In this document: one piece after another, positions 62,778 through 64,000 of the stretch
Position numbering within the stretch: position 1 is the first letter of the stretch
Layout: each line of letters begins with the position of its first letter
Assembly: GCF_000317105.1 (NCBI RefSeq)
Contig: NC_019693.1
Span: 3,100,001-3,164,000, forward strand
DNA: 64,000 nt
Direction: 5' to 3'
Source: Oscillatoria acuminata PCC 6304
GTDB lineage: Bacteria; Cyanobacteriota; Cyanobacteriia; Cyanobacteriales; Laspinemataceae
Notes under the pieces: model-generated
The model's database searches: none
The model's input: only the letters and a program-made list of their open reading frames with translations
What the model was told of the DNA's origin: nothing
Position numbers and translations under genes: made by a program

Positions 62778-63022
62778 TCTATCTCGTCCACTTCAACTTC
62801 TAATCCATTGAGAAGAGTGGAAACCGTTAAACTTAGTCCCTTGGCTAGACTGACAAGAGCAGTTAAAGAAGGATTTCTTACCCCGCGTTCAATTCCCGAA
62901 ATGTAAGTTCGATCCAGGTTGGCACGAAACCCTAGTTCCTCTTGGGAAATTCCTAACTCTGTGCGACGCTTCTTGACAAGATTACCCAAGGCAAGCAAAA
63001 TTGCTCTTCTCGATTGATTCAT
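62774..63022 (-). CDS. C-protein: XRE-family controller of the restriction-modification genes
   Basis: The 82-residue helix-turn-helix protein has LGISQEELGFRANLDRTYISGIERGVRNPSLTALVSLAKGL, the length and form of restriction-modification controller (C) proteins. These activate their own and the endonuclease gene at low level and repress at high level, so the methyltransferase appears first after entry into a new host. Two operator-like boxes lie 23-48 bp upstream. It is cotranscribed with the endonuclease gene (4-bp overlap). Confidence 0.92.
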   Translation of the reverse strand: MNQSRRAILLALGNLVKKRRTELGISQEELGFRANLDRTYISGIERGVRNPSLTALVSLAKGLSLTVSTLLNGLEVEVDEIE

Positions 63023-63044
63023 TTACCGATTGTCAAGACCTGTG

Positions 63045-63070
63045 GACGATGTGTCTACGGACGATGTGTC
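63045..63070 (-). promoter_or_regulatory. Tandem C-box operator of the restriction-modification C-protein gene
   Basis: Two identical 11-mers GACGATGTGTC (63045-63055 and 63060-63070), each of the form GAC-N5-GTC, are separated by TACG, giving a 15-bp centre-to-centre distance. This is the two-site layout known for C-proteins (OL/OR). It lies 23 bp in front of the C gene ATG. Confidence 0.75.
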
Positions 63071-63081
63071 ACACTAAGGTC

Positions 63082-64000
63082 CTAACCCGAAGAATTTCGC
63101 CACAGCTTAATCGTGCCATCGTGAGATCCACTGGCTAAGGTGCTGCTATCGGGACTATAGGCTAGGGAACTGACTGTCATGGAATGTCCAGATAGGGTGG
63201 TGACGGGTTCTATGGCATCCAACTTCCAGAGTTTGATGGTGGTGTCGGGACTGGCGGTGGCGAAGGTTTTACCGTTGGGACTAATGGCGACTGCGGATCC
63301 GGGTAAAACATGGGGACACAGGGTTTCCCGCAATTCGGGATAATTGCCGGTTGCCGTGGGGAGGGTCCAAATTTTTAAGGTGCGGTCCCAACTACAACTG
63401 ATTAGGGTTTTGCCGTCGGGACCGATCGCCAAGGCATGAATGGCACCGGAATGGGCGGGGAAATCTTGGAGTAATTCGCCCGTATCCGCCTGCCAGAGAT
63501 GAATTGAGCCATCGGCACTTCCCGAGGCGAGAATGTGCGATCGCCCAGGGTCGGAGGTGGCCCATTTTGGATTATAGGCGATACAAGTCACACGATCACG
63601 ATGTCCGGTGAGGTTAAATTGTAATTGTCCGGTTGCCAGGGACCAAATTTTGACCGTGCGATCGCGACTGGCGGTGGCGACTCGTTGTTTATCGGGACAA
63701 ATTGCCACCGATGACACCAAGCTAGTATGTCCCGTGAGGGTTTGGGTGGGGATGGGGGGGACGCCATCTCGCAAATCTTTGGGACTGAGTTGCCACAGAC
63801 TCCAGAGTTTCACCGTTCCATCCATGCTGCCACTGGCAAGGATTTGTCCATCGGAGGCAATGGCGATCGCCAGCACTCCCTGATCCGATGCCGGGATTTT
63901 TTGGACCAATTCCCCAGTTTCCAAATCCCACAAGGTGACTATACCTTTGTCATTGCCACTGGCGATCGTGCGAGATTGGGCGCTAAAGGCGACGGTATGG
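63082..64000 (-). CDS. WD40-repeat protein, N-terminal part beyond the window
   Basis: The frame is open to the right edge. At least six full WD40 blades and one partial one are visible (HTVAFSAQSRTIASGNDKG, ASGSMDGTVKLWSL, ATASRDRTVKIWSLATGQ, ASGSADGSIHLWQADTGE, TASPDTTIKLWKLD, ASGSHDGTIKLWRNSSG) up to the stop at 63082. Whether an effector or membrane part lies upstream cannot be seen. It ends 59 bp from the C-protein gene start, on the same strand, and is probably a separate unit upstream of the restriction-modification cassette. Confidence 0.9.
   Translation of the reverse strand, partial: HTVAFSAQSRTIASGNDKGIVTLWDLETGELVQKIPASDQGVLAIAIASDGQILASGSMDGTVKLWSLWQLSPKDLRDGVPPIPTQTLTGHTSLVSSVAICPDKQRVATASRDRTVKIWSLATGQLQFNLTGHRDRVTCIAYNPKWATSDPGRSHILASGSADGSIHLWQADTGELLQDFPAHSGAIHALAIGPDGKTLISCSWDRTLKIWTLPTATGNYPELRETLCPHVLPGSAVAISPNGKTFATASPDTTIKLWKLDAIEPVTTLSGHSMTVSSLAYSPDSSTLASGSHDGTIKLWRNSSG

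Noticed and set aside
60125-63070. Prophage or integrative element
   Set aside because: A broken transposase and a restriction-modification cassette are present, but no integrase, structural or replication genes are seen.

Overview
The window comes from a cyanobacterium, most likely a filamentous Oscillatoriales/Coleofasciculales-type genome; the genus cannot be fixed from sequence alone. The evidence is the very frequent HIP1 octamer GCGATCGC, an ndhH gene for the NDH-1 complex, a plant-type ferredoxin, an initiator tRNA split by a group I intron, a group II intron with its maturase, an orange-carotenoid-protein C-terminal homologue, and several WD40, GGDEF/EAL and caspase signalling proteins. 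Intergenic spaces are unusually rich in interspersed palindromic repeats; one two-hairpin family alone has at least eleven copies.

Left part (1-15.4 kb): mostly housekeeping. In order: a partial D-ribulose kinase-like FGGY kinase, acetyl-CoA synthetase, a 2Fe-2S ferredoxin with a 58-residue partner gene, a DUF3326 protein, a CPBP protease, purN, a Uma2 nuclease, two overlapping membrane-associated GTPases, initiator tRNA-Met with a 246-nt group I intron, a metallothionein with an SmtB-type operator, a secreted Cys-rich protein, rpsD, moaA and a PPOX-fold flavoprotein.

Middle (15.4-38.7 kb): signalling and stress genes. These include a 1.4 kb gene-poor stretch, a large GAF/PAS/GGDEF/EAL protein, a copper P-type ATPase, a DsbA-like lipoprotein, a histidine kinase whose sensor is a UrtA/AmiC-like ligand-binding domain apparently kept in the cytoplasm, a WD40 propeller, a GNRPI-repeat protein, a run of small stress-type genes including two CsbD proteins, uvrB, a DUF2237 gene and an Rpn-type nuclease.

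Right part (38.7-64 kb): the accessory region. Four near-identical 125-bp tandem repeats run into the end of a PIN toxin gene. That gene is the last of a three-gene minus-strand unit: orthocaspase-nSTAND-WD40-TPR, AbrB-type antitoxin, PIN toxin, joined by ATGA overlaps. Divergent from the caspase gene across only 57 bp is a 154-codon gene, followed on the same strand by a membrane protein gene. A group II intron, itself inserted in a terminal-inverted-repeat element, lies between these two. This set is the best candidate for an undescribed conflict or regulated-death system. Beyond it lie a MidA/NDUFAF7 methyltransferase next to ndhH, rsmH, a strongly structured 350-nt leader in front of an RsbU-RsbW partner-switching pair, the OCP C-terminal homologue, a coiled-coil/WD40 membrane protein, a broken IS1182-type transposase, a complete type II restriction-modification set with a C-protein and matching C-boxes, and the end of another WD40 gene running off the window.
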